Positions 15,123 through 24,089 are shown, counted from the first letter of the stretch. The stretch: 64,000 bases of DNA from DAOTVY01 sp041082245 (GCA_041082245.1 JBDOIE010000110.1:6438-70437); one strand, 5' to 3'. Made by a program: numbers and translations. The notes: generated from the letters alone by a model not told the origin.

Positions 15123-15554
15123 GTGTCCAGGCCAGAACAGGCGGTAGCGCTCTTCGAGGCGGGCGCAAACTGCGCCCAGTCCGTCCTTTCCGTCTTTGCA
15201 CCGACATACGGAATCGAACCGGGGCTTGCCATGCGGATCGCCGCCGCATTCGGGGGCGGAATGGCGAGGACCGGGGAGGTATGTGGGGCCATCAGCGGCG
15301 GTCTGATGGTGATCGGGCTGCACTGCGGACCGGACCGGCCTGCGGAAGAGGAAAGGGACCGCTGCTACGAACTGACACGCACCTTTCTCCAGCGATTCCG
15401 GGAAAAAGAGGGCGCCCTGCTCTGCCGGGAGCTTCTGGGGTGCGAGATCCTGACCCCCGAAGGGAGGAAGCGCGCCCACGAGATCGGGCTGATCCAGAAG
15501 CGCTGCCCGGGTTTTGTCCGGCGCGCGGTGGAGCTGCTGGAGGAGTTACTGTAG
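15123..15554 (+). CDS. C_GCAxxG_C_C family redox protein
   Basis: 143 residues from GTG 15123 with an AGGAGGT site. The family signature is seen as GANCAQSVL near residue 16, GEVCGAISGG near residue 56, then CRELLGCEI and a late CP. The variant starts GANCAQ where the family name expects GCAxxG. Members are small putative iron-sulfur or disulfide redox proteins of unknown reaction, often annotated C_GCAxxG_C_C. It lies 22 bp after the SDR gene, so the two may act together in a redox step. This is inference. Confidence 0.8.
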   Translation: MSRPEQAVALFEAGANCAQSVLSVFAPTYGIEPGLAMRIAAAFGGGMARTGEVCGAISGGLMVIGLHCGPDRPAEEERDRCYELTRTFLQRFREKEGALLCRELLGCEILTPEGRKRAHEIGLIQKRCPGFVRRAVELLEELL

Positions 15555-15563
15555 CCGGGAAAA

Positions 15564-15591
15564 GCCTCCGGGCGCGCGGCCCGGAGGCTTT
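15564..15591. terminator. Bidirectional terminator between converging operons
   Basis: GCCTCCGGGC (15564-15573) pairs perfectly with GCCCGGAGGC (15579-15588) over a 5-nt loop. It is flanked by TTTAT on the plus strand and by TTTT on the minus strand, so it can serve both the plus-strand redox gene and the minus-strand corrinoid operon. Confidence 0.8.
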
Positions 15592-15614
15592 ATCCACGGA
15601 TGAGGCGGTCGTCG

Positions 15615-16250
15615 CTACGAGCCGATCAACGCCCGCGCGACCTCGACCGCGGTCGCGGCGTCCGGCGCGTAGGCGTCGGCACCGATCTCACGGGCATAGG
15701 CATCCGTCAAAGGCGCGCCGCCGACCATCACTTTAACCCTGTCCCTCAGGCCTGCGCTCCGGAGTGCCTCGATCGTATCGCGCATCCGCACCATCGTCGT
15801 TGTGAGCAGCGCGCTCATCCCCACGATCTGCGGCCGATGCTCTTCCACCGCGGCCACAAAGCGTTCCGGCGCGACGTCGGTCCCCAGGTCGATTACCTCA
15901 AAGCCGGCGCCCTCGAGCATCATGCGGACAAGGTTCTTGCCGATATCGTGGAGATCTCCCTGCACGGTCCCGATCACGTACGTGCCGATGCGCGGCACCC
16001 CGGTCTCGGCAAGCAAGGGCCGCAACACGGCCATCCCGGCATGCATGGCCCGCGCGGCAACCAGCACCTCAGGGACAAATAGCTCCCCGGCCTTAAAGTC
16101 CCGCCCGACACGGTCCATCCCTGCGATAAGGCCGGAAAGCACCTCCGCCGGCGAGTGGCCGCGTCCAAGGGCTTCCTGCACCAGCGCGGCAACCTCGGTG
16201 TGCTTTCCCTCGTACAGCTTTTCGGCGATTCGTTCCAGGATCTCCGACAT
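15615..16250 (-). CDS. Corrinoid (B12-binding) methyltransferase protein, MttC/MtbC-like
   Basis: 211 residues. The N-terminal helical cap (about 1-90) contains GMDRVGRDFKAGELFVPEVL. The C-terminal B12-binding domain contains TVQGDLHDIGKNLV, in which the His supplies the lower cobalt ligand, and a later VMVGGAPLT. These proteins carry the methyl group on cobalt between a substrate-specific methyltransferase and the acceptor methyltransferase. It is the last gene of the minus-strand operon that also holds the MttB-like gene, its expected partner. The terminator at 15564 follows. Confidence 0.92.
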   Translation of the reverse strand: MSEILERIAEKLYEGKHTEVAALVQEALGRGHSPAEVLSGLIAGMDRVGRDFKAGELFVPEVLVAARAMHAGMAVLRPLLAETGVPRIGTYVIGTVQGDLHDIGKNLVRMMLEGAGFEVIDLGTDVAPERFVAAVEEHRPQIVGMSALLTTTMVRMRDTIEALRSAGLRDRVKVMVGGAPLTDAYAREIGADAYAPDAATAVEVARALIGS

Positions 16251-16283
16251 CGAGATGACCTCCTCACTGTAGGGAACGTCGTG

Positions 16284-17504
16284 TCAGGATCGGATCACTT
16301 CCCCCTCGCGGACGACGAGCCGCACCCGGTCGAGCGCCCCGATGTCCGCAAGCGGATCCCCTTCCACGGCGATCAGGTCGGCCAGCTTGCCGGGCTGTAG
16401 CGAACCGATCTCGTCCCAGCCCATAGCCTGGGCCGGCCAGAGCGTTGCCGCCTGGATCGCCTGCATCGGGGAGGCACCGTATGCCACAAGCCAGCGTACC
16501 TCGTCGGCCATCGCGGCAAAGCGCACACCGCCCAGCCAGGAGTCCGTGCCGGCCGCGATCTTCAACCCCGCCTGGAGAGCGCAGGCCATCGAGGCATGCT
16601 TCTTCTCCCGGTATTCCAGCGTTTCCTCGTATTCCTTCTGCGCGCGCCGGGCAACCTCCGGATCGGGATCGAAGCGCCGTCGGTCGCACCACTTCAGGTA
16701 CTCCTCGCCGATGTTCAGCGTGGGCACCCAGGTGATCCCCCGGGCAGCTGCCAGTTCGATCTCCTCGGGCGAGGGAGTGCCATGTTCGAAGGTATCCACA
16801 CCGGCCTCGATCGCCATGCGCTGGGAGGGCGGTTTGGAGGTATGGCAGGTCACCTTCTTCCCGAGCCGGTGCGCCTCGTCGACCGCGGCGTTCAGCTCTT
16901 CCTGTGTCAGGTCTGCCCCGTTGTTCGCCAGTTTGATGAAATCGGCCCCTGCCCGCACCTCCTCGCGCACCGCGCGCCGGAAACCGTAGGGGCCGTCCGC
17001 CTCGTTCGCCAGGCCAGGAAGGTAATGCACATGCCCACCGGTCGGGACGATCAGCCGGCCGGAAACGTACACCTTGGGGCCCGGGATGCGCCCCCGTTCG
17101 ATCGCCCGCTTGACGTCGAACATGATCTGGTCCACCGAGCCGGTATCCCGCACGGTGGTGATCCCGGCCCAGAGCGCCTCGCGCAGCCGCTGAGCAGCGA
17201 CCAGGGCGATCATGACCGGGGAGTAGACGAGGGCGTTTTCGGGCTCGTAAGTGTAAGTGGCAGAGTCGGGTTCTTCCCAATAGTAGGTCGGGTGGACGTG
17301 CATGTCGATCAACCCGGGAAGGAGGCACCCGTCCGGGTACTCGAGCACCCGGGCTTCGGGCGGCGGAGTGGGCGCACCGGCCGCCGGACCGGCGTAGACG
17401 ATCCGCCTGCCGGAAACGGCGACTGCGCCGGGCGATATGGCAGGGCCACCCAGCCCGTCGATCAGCCAGCGCGCGCGCACGAGCAGCGTGATCGGTTCGC
17501 TCAT
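16284..17504 (-). CDS. Metal-dependent amidohydrolase
   Basis: 406 residues of the amidohydrolase superfamily. Metal ligands are visible as HVH (LIDMHVHPTYYW), a Lys in FIKLANNGAD, His in VTCHTSKPP, His in TFEHGTPSP and Asp in AAGTDSWLGG. The C-terminal GKLADLIAVEGDPLADI is standard for the imidazolonepropionase/prolidase-like branch. It probably cleaves an amide or cyclic amide. The ATG overlaps the stop of the MttB-like gene, so it belongs to the methyl-transfer operon and may release the methylated amine from an imported precursor (inference). Confidence 0.87.
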   Translation of the reverse strand: MSEPITLLVRARWLIDGLGGPAISPGAVAVSGRRIVYAGPAAGAPTPPPEARVLEYPDGCLLPGLIDMHVHPTYYWEEPDSATYTYEPENALVYSPVMIALVAAQRLREALWAGITTVRDTGSVDQIMFDVKRAIERGRIPGPKVYVSGRLIVPTGGHVHYLPGLANEADGPYGFRRAVREEVRAGADFIKLANNGADLTQEELNAAVDEAHRLGKKVTCHTSKPPSQRMAIEAGVDTFEHGTPSPEEIELAAARGITWVPTLNIGEEYLKWCDRRRFDPDPEVARRAQKEYEETLEYREKKHASMACALQAGLKIAAGTDSWLGGVRFAAMADEVRWLVAYGASPMQAIQAATLWPAQAMGWDEIGSLQPGKLADLIAVEGDPLADIGALDRVRLVVREGEVIRS

Positions 17505-19003
17505 AGGGCACCTCCCGCGCGGGCATCCGCCTCCGCGACGATCGCCCGCAGCGTTTCCTGCACCTGGGGCGGGAGAGGCTTCGGTTCGTGGGAAGCCAGA
17601 ATCGAGCGCGCGAACTCACGGGCGTTCCGCACGGCATCCGGCCGGCCGGCATCCACCCAGGCAGCATAGGCCCGCCGATCGAACAGGCGCGGGTACCACA
17701 CCTCGCGGTAGTGGCGCGCCGTGTGCGGCGACTCAAGGAAATTCCCGCCCGGGCCCACCTCGTGGATCACGTCCAGTGCGAGCGTCTCGGGGGTGATCTC
17801 GATCCCGCGGAGCAGGCGGCGCACCAGCCCGATCACCTCGTTCCCCAGGACGATCATCTCGTAGGAGCAGGTCAGGCCCGATTCGATATAGCCGACATCG
17901 TGCACGAGGTTCGCGCCGGAGAGGGCGGTCCAGAGGATCCAGAGCGCGCTCTCGACCCCGGCTTGCAGGTCGGCCGCTTTCGAGTCCGAGCAGCCGGCAA
18001 ACCCCCACACCGGCAGGTGGTAGTAGTAATGGGCCAGTTCTGCCATCGCCATGCAGTGGAGCATGAACTCGGGACCCGCGTAGACGCCCACCATCGTGCG
18101 CATGTCGAGCGGGCCGCTCCCCGAGCCCCACACGAACGGGGTTCCCGGCCGACGCAGCTGCGCGATGACCAGGCCGCTCAGCACCTCCGCGTTGGCCATC
18201 GCCAGGCTACCGGCCGAGGTGACCGGCGCCGAAGCCCCTTCCAGCGGCCCCGGCGCGTACACGAGCGGCAGGCCGTGATCCGCCATACGGAGCAGCTTCC
18301 GCAGCACAACCTCGGAGTGACGCAAAGGGGAGGAGGGTTCCAGGTAGGCCAGGAGGAACGGCTTGAGAGCGAGCTCCCGGGGCCCGCCGGCGACTGCCTC
18401 GGCCATGGCGATGATGTCCGCAAGGCCCCGATCGTCCCATGCGGTGAACACGATCGGCTTGACCGTGTTTTCGAGCATCGCCAGGAACGAGTGACGGTCC
18501 GCGGTTTCGGCCGGCACGTCTGACGGGAGCGCCATCGACATGACAAAGTCGAGGTGGGGGAGGGCATCCGTCAGGCGGGCCGTCTGCGCGACGTCCGAAA
18601 GGCGCGAAGGCCGGCGCTCTCCCGTCTCCAGGTCGATCGTGTTCGGCAAGTCCGAGCCGGTGCCGAAGTAGCAGCGATGCCCTTCGAGAAAGGCGCGTGG
18701 CTCGCCGGTGCGGTCGCACAGCACCACGCGCGAGGGGGCGCGCTGCAACGCCTCTTCCACCACCGCAGCAGGGAACCGCACGAGCGTCTCGTCGCTCACG
18801 ATGCAGCCGGCTTCCTGGAGCAGGGTGCGCGCTTCGGCCTCGTACACGCGTACGCCGGTACGACGGAGGATTTCGAGCGAGGCCAAGTGGATCTCCTCCA
18901 GCTGGGCATCCGAGAGCATCCGAAAGCCGGAGGGGCGAGGGCTCACCGGTTCGACGGAATCCGAGAGCCCCGGTTTCCTGGGCGAGAGCGGTACGTTCGA
19001 CAT
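17501..19003 (-). CDS. MttB-family methyltransferase without pyrrolysine
   Basis: 500 residues from ATG 19003, which has AGGAGGTCC at ideal spacing. The sequence matches the trimethylamine methyltransferase (COG5598) superfamily: GCIVSDETLVRFP, YFGTGSDLPN, and the late HEVGPGGNFLESPHTARHYR. The frame runs through with no internal TAG, so it is a non-Pyl member. Characterised non-Pyl relatives demethylate quaternary amines such as glycine betaine, proline betaine or carnitine, not trimethylamine. It would pass the methyl group to the corrinoid protein two genes downstream. The substrate is unknown. Confidence 0.9.
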   Translation of the reverse strand: MSNVPLSPRKPGLSDSVEPVSPRPSGFRMLSDAQLEEIHLASLEILRRTGVRVYEAEARTLLQEAGCIVSDETLVRFPAAVVEEALQRAPSRVVLCDRTGEPRAFLEGHRCYFGTGSDLPNTIDLETGERRPSRLSDVAQTARLTDALPHLDFVMSMALPSDVPAETADRHSFLAMLENTVKPIVFTAWDDRGLADIIAMAEAVAGGPRELALKPFLLAYLEPSSPLRHSEVVLRKLLRMADHGLPLVYAPGPLEGASAPVTSAGSLAMANAEVLSGLVIAQLRRPGTPFVWGSGSGPLDMRTMVGVYAGPEFMLHCMAMAELAHYYYHLPVWGFAGCSDSKAADLQAGVESALWILWTALSGANLVHDVGYIESGLTCSYEMIVLGNEVIGLVRRLLRGIEITPETLALDVIHEVGPGGNFLESPHTARHYREVWYPRLFDRRAYAAWVDAGRPDAVRNAREFARSILASHEPKPLPPQVQETLRAIVAEADARAGGAL

Positions 19004-19020
19004 CGGACCTCCTCTAGAGC

Positions 19021-19989
19021 CTATTGTAGCCGCACACGCGGGTCGATCACCGCGTAGAGCAAGTCCACGACGAAATTCATCACCACGATGGCCACCGCGG
19101 CGAAGGTGATCGTGCCGACGATCACCGGCACGTCCAGGTTGCGGATGGCGCGCCACATCTCGAAGCCGATCCCGGGCCAGGAAAAGACCGCCTCGATGAG
19201 CACCAGGCCGCCCAGGTAGTAGGCAAGGTCCATACCGATCATGCTGACGATCGGCTGGATCGCGTTGCGCAGGACGTGGCGAAAGAGCACCGCCGTTTCG
19301 GAAAGGCCCTTGGCACGGGCCGTGCGCACGAAATCGGCCTGCAGGATGTCCAGCATGCTGGAGCGGAGCATCCGCGCGTACCAGGCGGCACCGGCCAACC
19401 CCAGGGTGATCGCCGGCAGGATGAGATGTTTGAAACTCCCGTGGCCCCCCAGCGGCAGGATCGGCCAGCGGTAGCCAAAGAGGTAGAGCAACACCAGCCC
19501 GAGCCAGAACGAGGGCGCGGAGACGCCAAAGAGCGCCAGCAGCATCGCCGTGCGGTCCCAGATGCTGCGCTGCTTGTAGGCAGAAACGATACCTACCGGG
19601 ATGCCGAGTACCACCTCCACGATCACACCGGAAACGGCCAGTTGCGCGGTGGCGGGGATCCGCTGGGCGAGGATCTCGGCCACGGGGCGCTGCTGGTAGT
19701 AGGAGGTGCCCAGATCTCCGTGCAGCAGGTGGTTCAGGTAACGCAGGAATTGCGTATCGACCGCGCGCGCCAGGTCTCCCGCGAAGAGCGCCCCGAGGTC
19801 CAGGAAAAGGGGACGGTTCAGGCCGAGGTGTTCACGGATGAGCTCCAGCGTTTCAGGACGGGCCCGAGGGCCGGCAACCGCACGCGCCGGGTCGGCCGGG
19901 ATCATATAGGCGATGACAAAGGTCACCACCAGGATAGCGCCGACCACGAGCAGCATACCGAGGAAGCGGCGGATGATGTAACGGACCAT
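19021..19989 (-). CDS. Peptide/nickel-type ABC permease, DppB-like
   Basis: 322 residues with six membrane segments. It starts MVRYIIRRFLGMLLVVGAI and has the LGLNRPLFLDL and GDLGTSYYQQRPV segments of DppB/OppB permeases. The EAA loop is VRTARAKGLSETAVLFRHVLRNA. It pairs with the DppC-like protein 9 bp upstream in transcription order. No DppD or DppF ATPase gene is next to it. Confidence 0.9.
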   Translation of the reverse strand: MVRYIIRRFLGMLLVVGAILVVTFVIAYMIPADPARAVAGPRARPETLELIREHLGLNRPLFLDLGALFAGDLARAVDTQFLRYLNHLLHGDLGTSYYQQRPVAEILAQRIPATAQLAVSGVIVEVVLGIPVGIVSAYKQRSIWDRTAMLLALFGVSAPSFWLGLVLLYLFGYRWPILPLGGHGSFKHLILPAITLGLAGAAWYARMLRSSMLDILQADFVRTARAKGLSETAVLFRHVLRNAIQPIVSMIGMDLAYYLGGLVLIEAVFSWPGIGFEMWRAIRNLDVPVIVGTITFAAVAIVVMNFVVDLLYAVIDPRVRLQ

Positions 19990-19998
19990 CGGACCCTC

Positions 19999-20922
19999 CT
20001 ACCGGCGCTGCTGCGGGTCAAGGGCGTCGCGTAGCCCGTCGCCCATCAGGTTGAAGCCCAGTACGGTCAACATGAGCATGAACCCGGGGCTCAGGATCAG
20101 CCATGGGGCGCTGCGATAGTAGGTCTGGCCTTCGCTGATCATTCCGCCCCACGAGGCGGTAGGCAGGCGGATGCCCAGCCCGAGGTAGGAGAGTTCCGCC
20201 TCCATGAGCACCGTGCTCGCCACGCCCAGCGTGGCATAGACCACGGCGACGGACACCAGGTGCGGCAGGATATGGCGGGTCAGGATGCGCCACCGGCTGG
20301 CGCCGATCACCTGGGCGGCGAGCACGAACTCCATCTCGCGCAGCGACAGGACTCGCCCGTGCACGATCCGGGCGAGGTAGACCCAGTACACCAGGGCGAT
20401 GATGACGATCAGGATGTCGATCCCGGGCCGCAGGACCGCGCCGAGAGCGATGGCCAGCAGCAGGGTGGGAAAGGCCATCATGACGTCCGTCAGGCGCATG
20501 AGCACCGTCTCCACCCATCCGCCGAGGAAAGCGGCCGTAGCCCCGATCAGCAGAGCGATGATCACAGCGAGCCCATTGCCGACAATCCCCACGAAGAGCG
20601 AAACGCGCGCTCCCCAGATGAGCCGGCTGAGCACATCCCGCCCCAGGTGGTCCGTACCCAGCCAGAAGGTCCGGCTGGGAGGCAGCGGCGCTCCGACCGC
20701 TGTGAGGCCATGGGGGTGCTGCCAGTTGGGGTCGTAAGGGGCGATCCACGGCGCAAAGATGGCGAGGACGATGAGGATGACACAGATCACCGCCCCCACG
20801 ATTGCTGCGCGGTCCCTCTTCAGTCGGCGCCATGCGTCCGACCAGAGGGTGTTGACGCGCTCAACCTCGCGCTCTTTCCCCCATCGAGGCCTGGCTTTCT
20901 CCGAGACGTCCGTGCTGTCCAT
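19999..20922 (-). CDS. Peptide/nickel-type ABC permease, DppC-like
   Basis: 307 residues. The N-terminal region contains WRRLKRDRAAIVGAVICVILIVLAIFAP, then FWLGTDHLGRDVLSRLIWGAR, the classical DppC block. The EAA loop is AAQVIGASRWRILTRHILPHL. The C-terminal LNLMGDGLRDALDPQ motif is intact. It forms the second channel half with the DppB-like protein. It sits between the binding protein and DppB, separated from the binding-protein gene by a 191-bp gap with a long hairpin. Confidence 0.9.
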   Translation of the reverse strand: MDSTDVSEKARPRWGKEREVERVNTLWSDAWRRLKRDRAAIVGAVICVILIVLAIFAPWIAPYDPNWQHPHGLTAVGAPLPPSRTFWLGTDHLGRDVLSRLIWGARVSLFVGIVGNGLAVIIALLIGATAAFLGGWVETVLMRLTDVMMAFPTLLLAIALGAVLRPGIDILIVIIALVYWVYLARIVHGRVLSLREMEFVLAAQVIGASRWRILTRHILPHLVSVAVVYATLGVASTVLMEAELSYLGLGIRLPTASWGGMISEGQTYYRSAPWLILSPGFMLMLTVLGFNLMGDGLRDALDPQQRR

Positions 20923-20966
20923 CGCTTCCTACCAGTTCGTCCTGCCGGGCATGGCCGCTCGAAAGC

Positions 20967-21002
20967 GGGAAGGGGACGAGGGTACATCCCTCGCCCCTTC
21001 CC
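20967..21002 (-). repeat. Long intercistronic hairpin between binding protein and permease genes
   Basis: The left arm 20967-20982 pairs with the right arm 20988-21002 (GGGAA/TTCCC, GGGG/CCCC, CGAGGG/CCCTCG, one bulged A) around a TACAT loop. On the minus strand it lies after the binding-protein stop and before DppC. Such hairpins often stabilise the upstream mRNA or partly end transcription, giving more binding protein than permease. Confidence 0.55.
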
Positions 21003-21113
21003 TTTCCCCACAGGACTGGGGTCCGATACCCTATCCCATGGTGGGCCCGCACATCCTCCAGAACTTGCCCGGACAGAGAGCGGCATTGCCTCTCCCTGCG
21101 CGGAAAGGTGCTG

Positions 21114-22748
21114 CTACGGCTGGATCCACATCCGCTCGAAGAAGGGTCCGTACTCCGAGCGCGAGTAGAAGCCCTGGATGCGCGGGTTGTGCAGGTAGAA
21201 GGAGATACCGGTGAACAGTGGCACGTGTACTGCATCCTCCATCAGGATGTGCTCGATCTGCCGGTACAGCTCCAGCCGTTTCGCGCGGTCCTGTTCGGCC
21301 AGGGCCTGGCGTCCCAGCTCGTCCACCTTCGGGTTGGAGTAAAAGTCATAGTTGCTGCCCGCACCGCTCATATAGAGGTTGTTGATCAGGTCGGCGGGAT
21401 CCGGCTGGATCATGTACCAGGAGTTCAGGAACAGTTCGGTCTCCCCGGCGACCATCATATCGTAGACCACCGTGTCGGAAGCCTGCTTGATCTCGATCTG
21501 GATACCGATCTGGCCCAGGTCCTGCTGGATGGCCTGCGCCACGGTCGATGCGAGCGGGTCCTCGCCGATCAGGAGCTCCAGGGTTAATCCTGTGGAAACG
21601 CCGGCCTCGGCCAGTTTCTGTTTGGCTGCCTCCGGGTCGTACGGATAGGGCTTGTAGTTGGGATCGTATCCCGGAGCGGTAGAGGGATAGATAGCATAGA
21701 GCGGTTCTCCCTTGCCGCCTGTCAGGCGGGCGATCTTTTCCCGGTCTATCGCCATGTTGAGCGCCTGGCGCAGGGCGAGGTTGTCAAGCGGCGGCTTGGT
21801 GTTGTTCACCCCAAGCCACCAGGTGTACATCGACGGCTCCCGGAAGAGCCACGACTCGTACTTCGGGTCGTTCACGATCCGGGCAAAGTCGGCGGCCGGG
21901 ATCATATCCCCGAAGAGCACGTCCAGCTCTCCTTTTTCCAGGCGCAGAAGCGCGGTCGAGGGATCGACCCCGAAGTACATGATGGTCTCATCGATGTACG
22001 GCTGGCCCTCGTGGAAAAAGTCGGGGTTGCGCACAAAGACGGCTTTCTCTCCAGGGACAAACTCTTTCAGTATGAAGGGGCCGGTCCCTACCGGATGCAT
22101 CCCGAACTCTTTGCCCCATTTCTCCACCTCTTCCCGCGGCACTACCCAGTTGTTGGGCAGGGCAAGCACATTCAGGAAGGTCATATCCGGGGCGACCAGC
22201 TCTACGCGCAAGGTGTACTTGTCCAGTACCTTCACCCCGGCGAGCTCCTTGGTCTGCCCGTCGATGATCTCCTGGGCACCTTTGATGCTCAGGAGGTAGT
22301 AGTTGGCCCACGATTCCCACTCCGGGTCCAGGCACCGCTCCCAGGAGTACTTGAAGTCGGCCGCTTCGACCTCGCGGCCGTTGTGGAACTTGATGCCGGG
22401 CTTCAGGGTAAAGGTATAGACTGTGCCGTCAGCGCTGATCTGGGGGAAATCGGCCGCCATATCGGGAACGGCACGATCCCCTTCGTAGATCATCAGGCCG
22501 CGGTACAGGTTCATCAGGCTCTGCCAGGCGGGAAGGTTGTAGCCCAGGATGGCGTCCATCGAGTTCGGGTCTTCTGTGAAGGCCAGCGTGACCGTGCCTC
22601 CCCGCACCGGGCCGGCCGGAGTGGGCGTTTCTGCCACGGCCGTCGGGGGCGGCGATGTGGGGGAGGGACGGCTGGGCCCACAGGCGGCCAGGGTAACCAG
22701 GAGCCATACGGCCACGACGAGCGCACCGATGCGCACCTTCTTTACCAT
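21114..22748 (-). CDS. Peptide/nickel-type ABC substrate-binding lipoprotein, DppA-like
   Basis: 544 residues from ATG 22748 (AGGAGG upstream). The signal peptide ends in lipobox VTLAAC, followed by a Pro/Ser/Thr-rich linker. Family-5 solute-binding blocks are seen: VPDMAADFPQISADGTVYTFTLKPGIKFHNG, FKYSWERCLDPEW, and RQALNMAIDREKIA. It captures a small peptide or another amide-type solute outside the cell. Within this operon the ligand may be the methylated compound that the MttB/amidohydrolase pair consumes; this is inference. Confidence 0.92.
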   Translation of the reverse strand: MVKKVRIGALVVAVWLLVTLAACGPSRPSPTSPPPTAVAETPTPAGPVRGGTVTLAFTEDPNSMDAILGYNLPAWQSLMNLYRGLMIYEGDRAVPDMAADFPQISADGTVYTFTLKPGIKFHNGREVEAADFKYSWERCLDPEWESWANYYLLSIKGAQEIIDGQTKELAGVKVLDKYTLRVELVAPDMTFLNVLALPNNWVVPREEVEKWGKEFGMHPVGTGPFILKEFVPGEKAVFVRNPDFFHEGQPYIDETIMYFGVDPSTALLRLEKGELDVLFGDMIPAADFARIVNDPKYESWLFREPSMYTWWLGVNNTKPPLDNLALRQALNMAIDREKIARLTGGKGEPLYAIYPSTAPGYDPNYKPYPYDPEAAKQKLAEAGVSTGLTLELLIGEDPLASTVAQAIQQDLGQIGIQIEIKQASDTVVYDMMVAGETELFLNSWYMIQPDPADLINNLYMSGAGSNYDFYSNPKVDELGRQALAEQDRAKRLELYRQIEHILMEDAVHVPLFTGISFYLHNPRIQGFYSRSEYGPFFERMWIQP

Positions 22749-22814
22749 CGCAGACCTCCTCGGCACTCCTTGCCGGGGACCTTGCCCCGAATCCGGTGCA
22801 ACTGCTCTCTTGCG

Positions 22815-24089
22815 TTAAGGCCTCCTTTCCTGCGGACCTCCCGGCTGCCTTCCCTGTGCTCCTCCGGGGCAGGTGTGCGCGGTCGCGATCAGCGTGTCGA
22901 TCAGGCGGGGATTCGTATCCAGGGGGAACGGGCTTCCGGTGCTGACGACGAACCCACGTGCCCGCGCGCCGATCGCCGCCTGTCTCCGGACCTCGGCAGC
23001 CATCTCCTCCAGCGTGGCGTGCAGACCGAAGCGGATGGCGTCGATGTTGCCAAAGACTGTCACGCGATCGCCCACCCGTTCGACCACATCCTCCAAGTCG
23101 ATGCGGAACGACTTCTTGCTCTCCTCCACGGCGACAGCGTCGATTTCCAATTGGGCGATACGCTCCAGCCGCGGGATCACATCGCCGCACACGTAATGGA
23201 TGGAGAGCAATCCCAGGCGGCGCATATGCTGGAAATAGGGCCGGTTGTAGGCAAACACGAATTCGTCGTAACTGCGGGGCGAAATCACATCCGCCCCGGT
23301 GAACACTTCTTCCACGTAAACCCCGTGGATACCGGCTTTGGCCCACGCTGCCATGACCTCCATGGTCTGGCGCAGCTTGCGCTCCAGGAGGTAATGAAGC
23401 AGGTCAGGGTTGTCGTGCTGGATCAGCATCAACCCCTGGAACCCCAGCAGGTCGTACGCATCGGAGAACGGGGTGTCCAGCACGGTGGAAAGAAAGTAGC
23501 GGTCTCCGTATTCGCTGACGATGAGGCGCGGAAGGTCCCAGTCACCCCGGGCCAAAAGTTGCTCGCAATCCAGGATCGGAAGCCGTGCGTCCACGTCCTC
23601 CGGACCGCACAGTTGGTCGGAGAGATCCCAAAGGTCGCTCTGCGAGGCGTTGGGCGGGGCCAGGACCGCATCGCCGGTGGGGATGGGAACCTGATCCATC
23701 GGTACCTGCATCCCGGTTTCGCGGTCGCGGTAGCAGAGCATACCGTCACCAAGCTGCACGATCTCCGTGCGCTCGGCCCAGGCGCGGCTTGCTCCCCGGT
23801 GGATCTCCATCCAATCCGGCCGCACCTTGAAGATGCCGTAGGACTGGTAGATCGCCTCGGCCCGCAGGCGGGTGTCTTCTTCGTGGTCGATCGGGTAGAC
23901 GGATCGGCCGCGCATGCGGCGCCGGTACAGTTCGATGTAGTAGGCACGCTCGAAATCCGCAAGGAACAGGCTCAGGTAAGCGGGCGCTGCCGGAAGGACG
24001 TCGACCTGATCGCCGCGCAGCGCGCGACGCATCCGCTCAACGGGGGCAAGGTTGTCCGTCTCCCCAGGCTCTATATCCGCCATGGGCAT
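22815..24089 (-). CDS. Uroporphyrinogen decarboxylase-fold (UROD/MtaA-like) protein
   Basis: 424 residues from ATG 24089, with AAGGAGGAG upstream; a longer in-frame N-terminus would run through the promoter. The C-terminal two thirds are UROD-like: VEEVFTGADVISPRSYDEFVFAYNRP, IHYVCGDVIPRL, and FGNIDAIRFG. Heme UROD would be 340-360 residues and lies elsewhere in genomes. In an operon with corrinoid and MttB genes this more likely is the methyltransferase branch (MtaA/MtbA/CmuA). The typical H-x-C zinc motif reads H-x2-C here, so catalysis is uncertain. It heads the operon. Confidence 0.75.
   Translation of the reverse strand: MPMADIEPGETDNLAPVERMRRALRGDQVDVLPAAPAYLSLFLADFERAYYIELYRRRMRGRSVYPIDHEEDTRLRAEAIYQSYGIFKVRPDWMEIHRGASRAWAERTEIVQLGDGMLCYRDRETGMQVPMDQVPIPTGDAVLAPPNASQSDLWDLSDQLCGPEDVDARLPILDCEQLLARGDWDLPRLIVSEYGDRYFLSTVLDTPFSDAYDLLGFQGLMLIQHDNPDLLHYLLERKLRQTMEVMAAWAKAGIHGVYVEEVFTGADVISPRSYDEFVFAYNRPYFQHMRRLGLLSIHYVCGDVIPRLERIAQLEIDAVAVEESKKSFRIDLEDVVERVGDRVTVFGNIDAIRFGLHATLEEMAAEVRRQAAIGARARGFVVSTGSPFPLDTNPRLIDTLIATAHTCPGGAQGRQPGGPQERRP

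Noticed and set aside
17501..19003. Pyrrolysine (in-frame TAG) in the MttB-like gene
   Set aside because: The 500-codon frame has no internal stop of any kind.
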